A stretch of DNA of 64,000 nt from an uncultured Blastocatellia bacterium. Its GTDB lineage: Bacteria > Acidobacteriota > Blastocatellia > Pyrinomonadales > Pyrinomonadaceae. Where the stretch lies: positions 1-64,000 of the forward strand of contig CAMLLD010000005.1 of the NCBI GenBank assembly GCA_946480785.1, written 5' to 3'. Shown here one piece after another: positions 44,429-54,074 of the stretch. The notes beneath the pieces were generated by a model. That model saw nothing but the letters and a program-made list of their open reading frames with translations. It was not told the DNA's origin and searched no databases. Positions within the stretch are counted from its first letter, which is position 1. Every line of letters starts with the position of its first letter. Both the position numbers and the translations under genes were made by a program.

Positions 44429-44608
44429 TGAGAACCTTTCCTTAGCGGCACACGAATGCCGGTTGTGAGCTGGAAGAAATGTCTTCAAGCGGTGCCGAGA
44501 GTTTTGTACAGCGAGGTAAGAAATGAGCGACGTAGGTATAGCAGTGCCGGGTAAATTGAGTCAAGATAATTCTGTGAACGCACGAGCGCGGTATGGCAGA
44601 ATGCGTTC

Positions 44609-46393
44609 ATGACAAGAATAGTAGCAGGATTGATCATGACGTTGCTGATACCCGTCGGTTACTGGCCCCTCGAAAAGAGCCAGCCACTCATCGAAAAGAC
44701 CCAAACGATTCGGCTTGCGCCGGACACTGGAAAACTGTCGCCAGGCGAGCGTCAGGCAGTCGCGAAGTTGATCGAGGTGGGCCAGATCTTTCAGCAACTC
44801 TACGAACGGCAGCGCCATCCGCAGGCGCTAACGTCGTATCGCGCGCTCGAACAACTCAACAAGCAAAACGGCGGCGCGGCACAGACGCAGAATCTGCTCA
44901 CGCTCTATCGCCTCTTCCAGGGTCCAATCGCCACCACGCTCGAAAACAAGCGCGAGCCGTTTCTGCCGGTCGATGCGTTACAGCCCGGCAAGAACATGTA
45001 TCCGTATGGCATCACGAAGGAAGAGGTCGAACGGTTCATCAACTCTGCGAAGAATCCGGACCAAACACGCAGCGAGCTGCTCGATGTTCGCACCGTAGTG
45101 CGCGCGGCCACGCCACAGAACCTCCGCGAAGACACCGCTAAACTCACGAAGTACCCCGTGCTGCAAACTCTGCACCCGCAACTCATGGCCGAGTTGCAGC
45201 AATTGGCGAAAGCTCCCGCTAACCGCGAAGGCCGCGCAGCGTTGTACGCGATTCCATATTCGCTCGCTTACGCGGACGAGCTGGTCAAGAGTTACGGCCT
45301 GCTCAACGAAGCCGCCGATGCAGTGCAGAAAGACGACGAAGAGTTTGCGCGTTACTTACGCAATCGCGCGCGCGATCTGCTGTCGAACGACTACGAATCA
45401 GGCGACGCGAGTTGGGTAACGGGGCACTTCAAAAACCTCAACGCGCAGATCGGATCTTACGAGAGTTACGACGACGAGCTTTACGGCGTGAAGACTTTCT
45501 TCTCGTTCTGCCTGTTCCAAACTCGCCAGGAAGAAACGACCGCGTTGCGCCAGGCGATGAAAGGTTTGCAGGCGCTCGAAGACTCGCTCCCGTATCAGAA
45601 TCACAAGAAAGTGCGCGAAGACATTCCGGTGGGCGTTTACGACGTGGTCGCTGACTTCGGCCAGTCGCGCGGCGGCAACACCGCGACAATTCTGCCGAAC
45701 GAAGCGTTATTCGCGCGTCGCTACGGCCGCACGATTCTGTTGCGCGCGAACATCATGCGCAATCCCGACATTTTCGAAAGCACGCAGAAAACGTTCGCGG
45801 CCGCGGTTGGGGAACAACAAGCCAGTGAGCTCACTTCCGACGGCAACTTCTATCGCACGCTGTGGCACGAAGTGGGCCACTATCTCGGCGTCGATCGCAC
45901 GAAGGACAATCGCGATCTCGACGAAGCGTTGCAGGACAACTCCAACACGCTCGAAGAGATGAAAGCGGATCTCGTTTCGCTCTTTGTCGCCGACGCGCTG
46001 CACAAGCAGGGTTATTACAACGACGCGCAATTACGCAGCGTTTACGCCGGCGGCATCCTGCGTGTCTTGCAGAACAATCGCCCGCGCCGCGACCAGCCTT
46101 ACAACACGATGCAGTTGATGCAGTGGAACTTCTTTCTGCAGAACGGACTGCTGAGTTTCGATCCGGGAACAAAGACGCTGCGCATTCACTATGAGAAGTA
46201 TCACGACGTGGTGGGCAAGATGCTGGAGCGAACGCTCGCCGTGCAGTACGCGGGCGACAAAGGGGCGTCAGACAAGTTCATCGACGATTACAGCCAGTGG
46301 GACGAAAACCTGCACGGCGTGATCGCGGCAAACATCCGTGCGCAACAGCGTTATCGTTTTCGTTTGTTCAAGTACGCGGCGCTGGGTGAATAA
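44609..46393 (+). CDS. M49 (dipeptidyl-peptidase III-like) zinc metallopeptidase
   Basis: The 594-residue protein has a signal-like hydrophobic start (VAGLIMTLLIPVGYWPL), then a helical domain and a catalytic domain with LWHEVGHYLGVD (HExxH, near residue 420) and, 24 residues on, TLEEMKADLVSLFVADAL, the third zinc ligand motif (EExxAD). This resembles the bacterial DPP III-like group in which the motif is pentapeptide HExxH and not HExxGH. It would cut dipeptides in the periplasm or at the membrane. Classic DPP III has a longer gap between motifs, so the substrate is uncertain. Confidence 0.75.
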   Translation: MTRIVAGLIMTLLIPVGYWPLEKSQPLIEKTQTIRLAPDTGKLSPGERQAVAKLIEVGQIFQQLYERQRHPQALTSYRALEQLNKQNGGAAQTQNLLTLYRLFQGPIATTLENKREPFLPVDALQPGKNMYPYGITKEEVERFINSAKNPDQTRSELLDVRTVVRAATPQNLREDTAKLTKYPVLQTLHPQLMAELQQLAKAPANREGRAALYAIPYSLAYADELVKSYGLLNEAADAVQKDDEEFARYLRNRARDLLSNDYESGDASWVTGHFKNLNAQIGSYESYDDELYGVKTFFSFCLFQTRQEETTALRQAMKGLQALEDSLPYQNHKKVREDIPVGVYDVVADFGQSRGGNTATILPNEALFARRYGRTILLRANIMRNPDIFESTQKTFAAAVGEQQASELTSDGNFYRTLWHEVGHYLGVDRTKDNRDLDEALQDNSNTLEEMKADLVSLFVADALHKQGYYNDAQLRSVYAGGILRVLQNNRPRRDQPYNTMQLMQWNFFLQNGLLSFDPGTKTLRIHYEKYHDVVGKMLERTLAVQYAGDKGASDKFIDDYSQWDENLHGVIAANIRAQQRYRFRLFKYAALGE

Positions 46394-48487
46394 TTACTTC
46401 GCCGCTTGAATCGTTTGCTGCGCGATGTCGAGATACACGCGCAAGCGGACTTCCGGTAGTTGGAACCGGCCGGTCGTCGTCTTCGCGCGTTCGAAGTTCG
46501 AAATCGCGAGCGAGCCCAACGCACCCGACATCTGAATCACGAGGTTCGAGATGGTGTTGCCGTTTTGCAGGTTCAGCTCGTCGTCCTGGTAGAAGTCCAT
46601 GCCGAAGCCGTCGAGCGTGTGCGCCGCCGCGCAGATGTCGTTCAACTGGTCCACGAGCGGATCGAGGATCTCGAACGCGCGCTTCACGTCGTAACGGGAA
46701 AACGCCCGCGCCAGCTCGAGCAGTACGAGCATCTGTTCCTGGTCCTGCGCCTGCGCGCCCGGCGCCAGCAGCGTGCGCGCCTGTTCGAGAAAATTCAGCG
46801 CGTTCGTACGCTTTTGTCCTGGTCCAAGCTGCCGGATGATCTGCATCAACATGTTGGCGCGTTCGCGCGGCGTCTTCAACGCGGCGATGGCCCGCAGCGC
46901 CTCATCCACTTTGCCGCTCCCAACAGCGCGATACATTTCCTGTTGGTCCAGGTTGCGCAGCGCGTTGCGGCGCTCGTACGGGTTCTTCAGATTGTCGAGC
47001 ACCTGGCGCGCCCGTGCGATGTCGCCCTTGGCCGCGAGGCTGTTCGCGAGCTGATTGTAGAGTTGGTTCCTGATCTCCTCCGGCGCTTTTTGAATCGACT
47101 CCAGGGCGGCGTCAGCGTTGCCGTTGTCGACCTTCGTCTGTAGCGCCTGAAACGATTCCTGATAAGGGCTCGTAGCGTTTTGCAGTTCCGCGAACCTCTT
47201 TTCGACTGCGGCCGCGCCTCCTTCGACAACTCCGTCGAGATCCTGGCCCAACCCGCGAAGACTACTCAACATCTGCCACGCGGCGTCACGTTCCGGCGTG
47301 TAGTTGTTGTGCGGCGGCAATTGATAAGACATCGCTTCCTGGGCCGCCTTTTGCAACAAGTCGTGACACGTTTGGTCGGGCAGTAATGGATCGGCAGGCG
47401 CGGCGGCGTGATTTGCTCCCTGGTATCTCGCCGGTCTCGCGTTGCACATGCTGAGTAGACTGACGGTGACGGCCACGGCCTGGGGAGTGGTGAGCAGCTT
47501 CTCGTTGAGCACTTTGTTGGCGACCTCGGTGGCGAGATCGCTCGCGAGTTCGGGACTCTTTTGCCTCAGCATCGTGACGGTGTTGACGAGATCCGACGAG
47601 TAACCGCTCTTCAGATTTTGCCGCGCGATCTGAAACGCGCGCTTCGGATCCTTGGCGGCGATCTGGTTGGCGATCGCCAGCTCCATGCTGCGTTCCTGAT
47701 CCTCCTGCTCGCGTTCGTTGCCGTAAGGATTCATCGGCGTTTTGGTCGAATGCAGAAAACTCAGTGCCGCCTCGGGATCGTGCTCGGCCAGTACGCGAAT
47801 GATTTCCCACCGCAGTTGCGACATCGGGCCGTAATTTCTCTCGTAAGTGTCCGCGTTCGTATCAACGGTCGCCCAATACTCCTTCACGCCCGTCGCCGCG
47901 TCGTTCAGAAACTTCGCAGCGCGTTTCTCGTCTGTCGACCACAGCAGTTGGGCAAGCTGGAGTTGGGTTTGAAGGCGGGTCTGGGGCGAATGGATCTCGG
48001 GAATGAGTGCTTCGATGTCGCTGAGTAGATCGAGGCCCTTGGCTTTAACCGTTTCAAGGTTCTTGCTGGTGTTGAGCTCCTGGTCGGTGGCCTGGCGCAG
48101 CTCGACGATCCGGACCTCGATTTTGCCGCTTTCCATGTTTCCGTCCTGGCGGAGTGGCGTGACGAGGATGCGGTATGTACCGGCTGTCACCGCAACGAAT
48201 GAGACGTTTTCCGGGCCGTCGTCGCCGTTTGGTGAGTCAAACTCGCCGAGACTTTTTCCGGCCGGTGAAGCGACGCGCACCACGACGTCGATACCGTGTT
48301 GTTCGACGACGAGCTGAGCATACTGGTTCTCCTGGAGCGTGATGGTGAAAGCCTGTGAGTCGTTTGGTCCTAGCTGGCGTTCGATCGTTGTGCCCGGTTG
48401 GAGTGATTGTTCCTGGGCCTCGACCACGGCGGTTTGCAGGCAGCAGATAAGAAAGGACGCGGCAAGCAGAGCCCTGAGTTGGCGCAT
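46394..48487 (-). CDS. Secreted PPC-domain, alpha-helical repeat protein, function unknown
   Basis: The 697-residue protein has a signal peptide (LLAASFLICCLQTAVVEAQ), then a PPC-like beta domain (residues 30-130, NDSQAFTITLQENQYAQLVV, VAVTAGTYRILVTPL) and a long helical repeat region (residues 140-690) rich in paired helices such as LYNQLANSLAAKGDIARARQ. It may be a tetratrico-like scaffold. The first two domains are known from pre-peptidase segments and protein binding; no catalytic motif is seen. It shares its end with the convergent M49-like gene. Confidence 0.75.
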   Translation of the reverse strand: MRQLRALLAASFLICCLQTAVVEAQEQSLQPGTTIERQLGPNDSQAFTITLQENQYAQLVVEQHGIDVVVRVASPAGKSLGEFDSPNGDDGPENVSFVAVTAGTYRILVTPLRQDGNMESGKIEVRIVELRQATDQELNTSKNLETVKAKGLDLLSDIEALIPEIHSPQTRLQTQLQLAQLLWSTDEKRAAKFLNDAATGVKEYWATVDTNADTYERNYGPMSQLRWEIIRVLAEHDPEAALSFLHSTKTPMNPYGNEREQEDQERSMELAIANQIAAKDPKRAFQIARQNLKSGYSSDLVNTVTMLRQKSPELASDLATEVANKVLNEKLLTTPQAVAVTVSLLSMCNARPARYQGANHAAAPADPLLPDQTCHDLLQKAAQEAMSYQLPPHNNYTPERDAAWQMLSSLRGLGQDLDGVVEGGAAAVEKRFAELQNATSPYQESFQALQTKVDNGNADAALESIQKAPEEIRNQLYNQLANSLAAKGDIARARQVLDNLKNPYERRNALRNLDQQEMYRAVGSGKVDEALRAIAALKTPRERANMLMQIIRQLGPGQKRTNALNFLEQARTLLAPGAQAQDQEQMLVLLELARAFSRYDVKRAFEILDPLVDQLNDICAAAHTLDGFGMDFYQDDELNLQNGNTISNLVIQMSGALGSLAISNFERAKTTTGRFQLPEVRLRVYLDIAQQTIQAAK

Positions 48488-48569
48488 AAAAGCCTCTCCA
48501 GTCCTGGTTTGAGAAGGATACGGTTGTTAAGACGTCGCCGGTGTTAAAGAGTTCCCGACACTGGATGAT

Positions 48570-49667
48570 TTACTTCGCAAACGCGTTGCCGCCGAGGAAG
48601 TTTTCACGCAGGTAGGTAACGGTGTCGTGCAGGGTTTCGCCGGGATCGCGCGGCCGGAAGCCGAGCTCGCGTGACGCTTTGGCGCAGTTCAAGTACCAGA
48701 AATACTGCGCCATCTCGATCGCGCCCGGTTCGACGGGGGAACTCATGTCCCACTGTTTGAAGAGCGAGTCGAGCAACTGCGAGCCCGTGATCGCGAGCCG
48801 CGAAGGGAGAGCAAGCCATGGCGCGGAGACTTTGGTCAGCCGCTCCAACCGGCCGAAGAACTTCGCAAAGGTCCAGTTTGCCGCGCCCAGCAGGTAACGC
48901 TCGCCGTGCCGGCCCTTCTTCATCGCCGCACGAAACGTCTTCGCCGCGTCACGCGCATCGACAAAACTCACGCCGCCGGTCGGCACCGCGCTAATCTTTC
49001 GGGCCATGAAATCCAGCACGAGTTTCGTCGAGCTCAAACGATCGTCGCCCGGCCCGAGCAACAGGCTCGGATTCACGATCACGAGCCGCAGTCCCTTGCC
49101 GTTGAAACGTTCGAGCGCCGCCATCTCCTGGTAAGCCTTGCTCGCGTAGTACGGCCAGCGCGAGATGATCTCGAGCGGTTGCGGATAAGTCTCGTCAGGG
49201 ATGATGTCGCCGTCTTTAGTGACGGCGATCGTGCCGCTTGTTGACGCGAGGACAATCGTCTTCGTGCCGGCGGCTTTCGCGGCGTCGCAGAGCAGGCGCG
49301 TGCCTTCGACGTGAATGTCGTACATCTCGCGCGAGTCTTTGTGCTCGCGCGAGACTTTGCCGGCGAGATGGTAGATCTCGCTGATACCTTCGACCGCACG
49401 TTTGTTGTCTTCGGCGTTGGTGATCGAGCCCTCGAACGTCTCGACACCGAGATCGACGAGCCAATCGGGAATCGACGTTGCCATGACGCGAATGTCGCGC
49501 GCGCCTTCGTCGATGAGTTGGCGAACGAGATGCGAACCGAGAAAACCGGTGCCGCCGGTGACGAGTGTTGTGGCGCGCTGGCGTTTCTCAATCGCCGCGC
49601 GGCGCTTCGTGCCGGTCGTGGCCGTCGTCATGCGAGCGGTGCGTTTGCTTGAAGATTTCGTCGGCAT
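48570..49667 (-). CDS. NAD-dependent epimerase/dehydratase (SDR), last gene of the lipid cluster
   Basis: The 365-residue extended-SDR enzyme has the nucleotide-binding loop LVTGGTGFLGSHLVRQL and the catalytic YxxxK in WPYYASKAYQEM, preceded by VLASTSGTIAVT. It resembles the dihydroflavonol reductase/3-beta-HSD group and OleD. Its ATG overlaps the stop of the four-domain gene as TAATG, so it is translated with it. A role in reducing or modifying a lipid intermediate is inferred; it may be the ElbE equivalent. Confidence 0.85.
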   Translation of the reverse strand: MPTKSSSKRTARMTTATTGTKRRAAIEKRQRATTLVTGGTGFLGSHLVRQLIDEGARDIRVMATSIPDWLVDLGVETFEGSITNAEDNKRAVEGISEIYHLAGKVSREHKDSREMYDIHVEGTRLLCDAAKAAGTKTIVLASTSGTIAVTKDGDIIPDETYPQPLEIISRWPYYASKAYQEMAALERFNGKGLRLVIVNPSLLLGPGDDRLSSTKLVLDFMARKISAVPTGGVSFVDARDAAKTFRAAMKKGRHGERYLLGAANWTFAKFFGRLERLTKVSAPWLALPSRLAITGSQLLDSLFKQWDMSSPVEPGAIEMAQYFWYLNCAKASRELGFRPRDPGETLHDTVTYLRENFLGGNAFAK

Positions 49668-52600
49668 TAAACGGCGAGGCTCTCCTCAGGCTCTTCGATC
49701 AACTGCACCTTGCGCTCGCTGCGCCACTGCTTCCGTAACGCTTTCAGATCGAACGGCGTGCGCGTGCGATCGCGCAGGTTCACCACTTCATGCCGCACCT
49801 TCGCGGCGATCAAGCGGTACGCCTCGGCACGCGCGAGGCCGCGCGTCATCTCTTCCAGCTCTTCATGAGAAAGAAATTGACCGATGCGGGCGCCGACTTC
49901 GCGGTTCTTGATCAGCGTCGTGCCCTTCGGCATCGCTTCGTACGTGCCTTCGAGATACATCGGCAGGATCCCGACGCGCGCGTGCAGCGCGAGATAGCCG
50001 ACAACGGGTTTGAAATCCGCCATGACGCCCGTCATCGAACGCGTGCCTTCGGGAAAGATCAGCGCGTTGTAACCCTGATCGAGAAACGAGCGCGCGTGTC
50101 GCAGCGATTGTCGCAACGAACCGGTGCGCTCCATCGGCACGAGGTTCGTGAAGTTTTCCATCACGGCGCGTTTGTACTTCGTGTCGAAGAAGTAATCGGC
50201 CGCGGCGAGCGCCACCATGTCTTTGCCGTACTCGCCGAGGGCCATCTTCGTGAGCCCCATGTCGAGGTGCGAACAGTGGTTCGCCGCGACGATGAAGTTC
50301 GTGTGCGGCGGAATGTTGGAACGTCCTTCGTAATGCGTGCGCAGAAACTGGTCGTACAGGAAGCGCTGCAGGAAGTCGCCCGCTTTAGTTCCCGCCGTGC
50401 GCACGAACGCCGGAATGTGAATCTCGTCGTCTTTCTTCGGTTCGTCGGGACGAAGGTCGCGCTTGGTTGTAGCGCCGGCCCGGCGATTGACGACGCTCAG
50501 CAGCTCGCGCAGGTCCTGAATCTCGTTGAAACGTTCGGGCGCGGAGATCGAACCGCCCGCGTTTTCGATCGCGGTCGCCAGCTCAACGAACATCAGACTG
50601 TCGAAACCGAGATCGCTGAGGCGCGTCTCAATCCTGACTTCCGAACGCGGGCGGTTCGCAACCGTCGCCACGATGCCTATCAACCACAACGAATCCGCAT
50701 CCTGAGATTCCTGGGCCAGCGTTTGGCGTCCCGATTTCTGTTTCTCTTCGAGCGCTTCCATGATTTGCACGACTTCACGCCGTTTCACTTTGCGCGTTGC
50801 CGTGCGCGGCAGCTCGTCGTCCGTGAAATGCAAAACTTTGACGCGCTTGTAGTAGGGCAGGGAAGCCGACACCTCGCGGAAGTGCTCTTCGACGAGCCGG
50901 TGCAGTTCCGAGCGCGAGAGCGAAATGTCGTATTCATCATCAGCCACGACGAGGCACGCGACCTTCTCGCCGATGCCGTCCGCGAGTCCGACGATGCTCA
51001 GCTCCTTCACGTAAGGCGAATTGGCGTAGACTTCCTCGAGCTCGTCGGGATAGACGTTCTTGCCGTTCGTGTCGACGATGATCTCTTTCGAACGCCCGAC
51101 GAGATACAGATTGCCGTCGTCGTCGACGCGCCCGAGATCGCCCGTGTAGAGCCAGCGATCAACGAGCGTCGCGCGCGTCGCCGCTTCATTCTCGTAGTAA
51201 CCGAGCATCACGTTTGGCCCACGCGCGATCACTTCACCGACGCCGCTCGCGTCCGGTTCCGCAATGCGTACTTCAACGCCCGGTAAAGGCTTGCCTACCG
51301 TTCCCGTCAACATGCGATTCTCCGGCCGCGTGACAGTCAACACCGGCGACGCTTCAGTCAAACCGTAACCTTCGAGAATCGTGAAACCGAGGCCGTGGAA
51401 GTCGCGCTGGATCTTCTCGCTCAGCGCCGAGCCGCCGCTGATGAAATAACGAATGCGCCCGCCGAGCCCTTCGTGAATCGGATAGAACAGCACCTGGCCG
51501 AGGTTCACCGACGTCTTGTCGCGCAGCCACGCGTTCGCCCAGATCAGATTGTCGGCGGTCTTGCCGATCCAGTCGCTCTGTTCGTAGAGACGGTTCTTGA
51601 TGCGGCGGTGCAGCAGTTCCCACAACGCGGGCACGCCGACCATGCCGGTGACGTGGCCGTTTTTGATCCCGCGCGCGAGTGCGTCGCTCGTGAGCTCGGG
51701 CAGGTATGTGATCTGCGCGCCGCGACTCAGCGGCGTCAGGAATCCGGTCGAGAATTCAAACGTGTGATGTAGCGGTAAGACCGACAACACGCCGTCGCTG
51801 ATCGACATGTCGAACACCGACGACAGCATCGACACCATGCTCGTCAGGTTGCGATGCGAGAGCATCACGCCTTTCGGCTGGCCCGTCGTGCCGGAAGTGA
51901 AGATCAACGAAGCGACACTCTGCGCGTGAACGCGTTGCGGCAAGAGCGCGATGCGTTCGTCTTCAGTCTGCTCGTCCGGCAGCTCGAAGACTTCGTCGTA
52001 AGTCCAGAGACGTGTGAGTCCCTGCTGTTCGAGTTGTTCGCGCAGGTCGGGATGATCTTCGAGCACTTTATCACTCGTGATGATCCCCGCCGCGTTTCCG
52101 GCGCGCGCGAAGTTGAGAATCTCGCTCGTAGAACTCTCCGGATCGCACGGAATACAAGTCGCGCCGGTCTTCAACACGCCGAAGTAAGTCATGCCCCACT
52201 CGGGCGCGTTCGCACTGACGAGCATCACGCGGTCGCCCTGCTTGATCCCGTGGCTCGCGAGAAATCCGGCAACACGTGTCGCCAGCTCGCGCAGATCGGC
52301 GTACGTGTACTGCTCTTTGCGGCCGTCGCGCTCGATGCGCATCGCGACGCGGGTCGCGTGGCGCTTCGTCGAAGTCTCAAACAACTCGAGCAGATCGCGA
52401 TACGTGTAAACACGTTTCGGCTGCGCGCGCATCTCGTCTTCGAGCGTCGGGAACACCCACTTCGTCAGTCCCGGCAGATGAACGTTGAGCCAGTAGTCGT
52501 ACCAGTCAAACTTTTCCGGGTTCCACGTGAGCAGCGAGCGCTCGTCTTCGCTGATGCGATTAAACAGCGTGCGCACATTCTCCGAACGAAACACGTATGC

Positions 52601-54070
52601 ATTCTCGACCGTGAACGGGCGAAACATATCGAAGGCTTCGGTCGTCTCGCGCGTCAGCTCCTCGACGCGTTCGACCTTGTCTTTCACCATGTCGATCACT
52701 TCACCGACGCGCCCGCCGCCCCAGCGCGGCCGCACGCGATCCAATAGCGACGACGCCTTCTTCGCGGTCGCATTGAACATCGGCACCGACGTGTTCTCGA
52801 ACTTCGACACCGTCACCACACGCGGCTCCATGCGTGCGCCGATACGGTTCAGAATCTTAACGCCGCTGTCTTTCTCTTCTTCGTAGTAACGGCGCTTGTC
52901 GAGACCGCAGAGACCGACGATGCGTTCCATGTTGTTGGCGTTCGAATCGCCCGTCGCTGCCTGATAAACGAGCCGCGGTTCTTCGACGCACGCCTGCGCC
53001 GAGACGGCGAGCATCACGGACGCGACCTGGTCCACGGGCGTGATGTCGAGGATCAGTTTCGGATCGGCGGGAATCTGCGTCTGGCCTTTGCGAATCAGGA
53101 AGATGATGGGCGCCGTGGTCGTGAAGCCTTCGTTCCAACCCGGGAACGGATATGACAAAGCAGATTCGACGATGCTAGGGCGAACAATCGCGCGCACCAT
53201 GTCTTTTTCAGCGGCGACGAGCTGCTCGCCGAGCGACTTCGTGTAGGTGTAGATGTTGGGCCAACCCCAGTATGCCGCGCGTTCGACGCCGAGATCCGTC
53301 AGACGCGTGCGCGTCCAGACTTTTCTTTCGCGTGCGACCGCGAGTCCGAGCGCGTCGGGATCATCGATGTCACGTCCTTCTTCGTTGAGACGTTTGCGCG
53401 CGAGTTCGCGAAACTTCGCCGCCATCATCGCGTCGCGCGCTTCGTCGCGCACGCGATCCGCGAGCTTCGCACAATCGGCGATCTCGTTGTCGACGGAAAA
53501 CTGAACGCCCGGCATTTCTTTGCGCCGCGGAAAGTAACCAAGCACGTCGTCGCTTTCCCAAACCGCGCCCGAACGATTGCCCGCGACGAAGCAAGTCGAA
53601 ACGTGGACCAGCGCCGGACGTTTCATTCGCCTCGCGAACGCGATCACGTTTTGCGTGCCGACCACGTTCGTGCGCAGACCGCTTTCGAGCGTGGGATTGA
53701 AAGTGACGTTGCCGGCGGAGTTGATGATGATGTCGATGTCGTCGGCGATCGACTGGGCCTCTTCTTCGCTGTAACCGAAGTTGGTGTCGGCGATGTCGCC
53801 GCCGCGGATGACGACCTTGTCCTTGATGAAACCTTCGAGCGCCGCGCCGTAACGCTCGCGCAGCGGATCGAACGGCGGCGCGGTGATGATGTTGTTCCAG
53901 AAGCGCGTCTCCGACTCTTCCTGCGAGCGCGCGCGCACGGTGAGATAGACCTTGCCGACGTTCGGAAAGCGATGCAGCAACATGCTCAGCGTGACTTTGC
54001 CGAGAAAGCCCGTGCTGCCGATCAGGAAGATCTTCCGGTCTCTATAAATCTCTGTCGGAGACAACTTCAT
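49667..54070 (-). CDS. elbD: Four-domain reductase / AMP-ligase / ACP / acyltransferase, ElbD-like
   Basis: The ~1467-residue protein has four modules. Residues 1 to about 380 are a fatty-acyl reductase-type SDR (IFLIGSTGFLGKVTL, catalytic WPNIYTYTKSLGE). About 530-1080 is an acyl-AMP ligase (SLIFTSGTTGQPKGVMLS, YTGDLGRVDDDGNLYLVGRS). About 1110-1190 is an acyl-carrier domain with pantetheine serine in LGFDSLMFVEL. About 1230-1450 is a PlsC acyltransferase (NHCSHLDMG, FPEGTRSMTG). This order matches the multifunctional ElbD that makes ether lipids in Myxococcus. ATG 54070 follows GGAG and the upstream stop by 4 bases; ATG 54091 is an alternative. Confidence 0.9.
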   Translation of the reverse strand: MKLSPTEIYRDRKIFLIGSTGFLGKVTLSMLLHRFPNVGKVYLTVRARSQEESETRFWNNIITAPPFDPLRERYGAALEGFIKDKVVIRGGDIADTNFGYSEEEAQSIADDIDIIINSAGNVTFNPTLESGLRTNVVGTQNVIAFARRMKRPALVHVSTCFVAGNRSGAVWESDDVLGYFPRRKEMPGVQFSVDNEIADCAKLADRVRDEARDAMMAAKFRELARKRLNEEGRDIDDPDALGLAVARERKVWTRTRLTDLGVERAAYWGWPNIYTYTKSLGEQLVAAEKDMVRAIVRPSIVESALSYPFPGWNEGFTTTAPIIFLIRKGQTQIPADPKLILDITPVDQVASVMLAVSAQACVEEPRLVYQAATGDSNANNMERIVGLCGLDKRRYYEEEKDSGVKILNRIGARMEPRVVTVSKFENTSVPMFNATAKKASSLLDRVRPRWGGGRVGEVIDMVKDKVERVEELTRETTEAFDMFRPFTVENAYVFRSENVRTLFNRISEDERSLLTWNPEKFDWYDYWLNVHLPGLTKWVFPTLEDEMRAQPKRVYTYRDLLELFETSTKRHATRVAMRIERDGRKEQYTYADLRELATRVAGFLASHGIKQGDRVMLVSANAPEWGMTYFGVLKTGATCIPCDPESSTSEILNFARAGNAAGIITSDKVLEDHPDLREQLEQQGLTRLWTYDEVFELPDEQTEDERIALLPQRVHAQSVASLIFTSGTTGQPKGVMLSHRNLTSMVSMLSSVFDMSISDGVLSVLPLHHTFEFSTGFLTPLSRGAQITYLPELTSDALARGIKNGHVTGMVGVPALWELLHRRIKNRLYEQSDWIGKTADNLIWANAWLRDKTSVNLGQVLFYPIHEGLGGRIRYFISGGSALSEKIQRDFHGLGFTILEGYGLTEASPVLTVTRPENRMLTGTVGKPLPGVEVRIAEPDASGVGEVIARGPNVMLGYYENEAATRATLVDRWLYTGDLGRVDDDGNLYLVGRSKEIIVDTNGKNVYPDELEEVYANSPYVKELSIVGLADGIGEKVACLVVADDEYDISLSRSELHRLVEEHFREVSASLPYYKRVKVLHFTDDELPRTATRKVKRREVVQIMEALEEKQKSGRQTLAQESQDADSLWLIGIVATVANRPRSEVRIETRLSDLGFDSLMFVELATAIENAGGSISAPERFNEIQDLRELLSVVNRRAGATTKRDLRPDEPKKDDEIHIPAFVRTAGTKAGDFLQRFLYDQFLRTHYEGRSNIPPHTNFIVAANHCSHLDMGLTKMALGEYGKDMVALAAADYFFDTKYKRAVMENFTNLVPMERTGSLRQSLRHARSFLDQGYNALIFPEGTRSMTGVMADFKPVVGYLALHARVGILPMYLEGTYEAMPKGTTLIKNREVGARIGQFLSHEELEEMTRGLARAEAYRLIAAKVRHEVVNLRDRTRTPFDLKALRKQWRSERKVQLIEEPEESLAV

Positions 54071-54074
54071 ATCT

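Noticed and set aside
49790..51286. 498-codon open frame on the plus strand
   Set aside because: It is antisense to the ElbD-like gene; composition is His/Arg/Asp-rich shadow and no motif is seen.
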